DNA of 41,552 nt from Chitinophagaceae bacterium (lineage in GTDB: Bacteria > Bacteroidota > Bacteroidia > Chitinophagales > Chitinophagaceae), in NCBI GenBank assembly GCA_020847395.1, contig JADLCD010000131.1:1-41552 (forward strand), read 5' to 3'. The notes below the pieces were generated by a model, which ran no database searches, had not been told where the DNA came from, and saw only the letters and a program-made list of their open reading frames with translations. Of this stretch, positions 41,335 through 41,552 are shown piece by piece. The stretch's first letter is position 1. The number at the start of each line of letters is the position of its first letter. Made by a program: the position numbers and the translations under genes.

Positions 41335-41442
41335 ATTTGGTCCGGGTGACAAACGGCAGTACGTTGTTCAGCTTTGATACAAATGCTCAACAATTATACA
41401 TGGTTCAGCATTGCACCCCAGTTTGTCACCCCGAGTACCAAA
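41335..41442. repeat. Inverted-repeat element with internal hairpin
   Basis: The left arm (41335-41354, containing GGGTGACAAAC at 41344-41354) and the right arm (41421-41442, GTTTGTCACCC at 41421-41431) are inverse complements with a perfect 11-bp core and an outer TTTGGT/ACCAAA match interrupted by a small size difference. The interior has a further hairpin (TTGTTCAGC with GCTCAACAA, one mismatch). No coding content. Confidence 0.5.
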
Positions 41443-41552
41443 CCTGTTGTCAGGAAAAATATAAAGATGACATTTAAGTAGCTTGCCGTAAAAGCATCAT
41501 CCTTAAGGGGTGAAAGAAACAATCTCTTATAAGTTTTTGAAAGAGGAGATTG

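Larger units (their letters stand above)
41089..41552. other. 464-bp gene-free right end
   Basis: No supported gene. It contains degenerate heptads on the minus strand (41195-41229), a further pair at 41306-41319, and an inverted-repeat element (41335-41442). A short palindrome (CAATCTC 41520-41526, GAGATTG 41546-41552) reaches the window edge. An open minus-strand frame here (41290-41015) overlaps the repeats and the gene before it and looks accidental. Confidence 0.5.

Overview
The window looks like chromosomal DNA of a Bacteroidota bacterium, probably of the Chitinophagaceae or a neighbouring family. It is AT-rich. Several genes are preceded by the Bacteroidota -7 promoter element TAnnTTTG. 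It encodes a type IX secretion (T9SS) C-terminal sorting domain, a carboxypeptidase-like TonB-dependent receptor with a partner lipoprotein, LytS/LytTR signalling, and a pheT / coiled-coil / zapA run. I see no rRNA, tRNA, CRISPR array, phage or transposase gene; most of the window is ordinary core genome.

Layout. 1-4580: a CAP-domain lipoprotein, a dicarboxylate/glutamate symporter, a nested inverted-repeat element, a divergent MurC-type ligase and a glycosyltransferase. 4581-5228: a long AT-rich gap with a Fur-box-like palindrome. 5229-7553: a secreted esterase with four PKD repeats and a T9SS tail. 7702-11070 (minus): metG, a small membrane protein and an AlkB-type dioxygenase. 16157-11486 (minus): a closely spaced run of rmlA, galE, an orphan C-terminal transketolase half, an ECF sigma factor, a probable anti-sigma factor and a Spy/CpxP-like protein, closed by a terminator.

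18155-16247 (minus): a DUF47 (PhoU-like) protein and a PiT phosphate transporter. Divergent from them, 18360-22646 (plus) encodes a TonB-dependent receptor and a lipoprotein. Between the two sets lies an array of six 11-bp direct repeats with GGTAA at a fixed register, the architecture bound by PhoB/OmpR-family regulators. A closely matching site lies before dnaB (27743-27775). I consider this possible phosphate-linked outer-membrane locus the best lead in the window.

22822-23984: two neighbouring genes, each broken by one extra base in a 7-base homopolymer, bounded by two related hairpins. 24009-27414 (minus): zapA, a coiled-coil protein and pheT. 27874-34433 (plus): dnaB, an unusual lipoprotein/TPR histidine kinase, rsmE, dinB and a 1-Cys peroxiredoxin. 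34608-35117: a histone H1-like Lys/Ala/Pro protein. 38181-35239 (minus): a LiaF-like protein, a DUF4288 protein, a LytS-type kinase and a LytTR regulator, probably an envelope-stress operon. 39729-38401 (minus) ahcY and 39880-40380 (plus) an Lrp/AsnC regulator are divergent and share an inverted repeat. The right end holds 7-bp tandem repeats in both orientations around a small membrane-protein gene, then a gene-free stretch with an inverted-repeat element.

All calls come from reading the sequence and from general knowledge of protein families; no database search was run.
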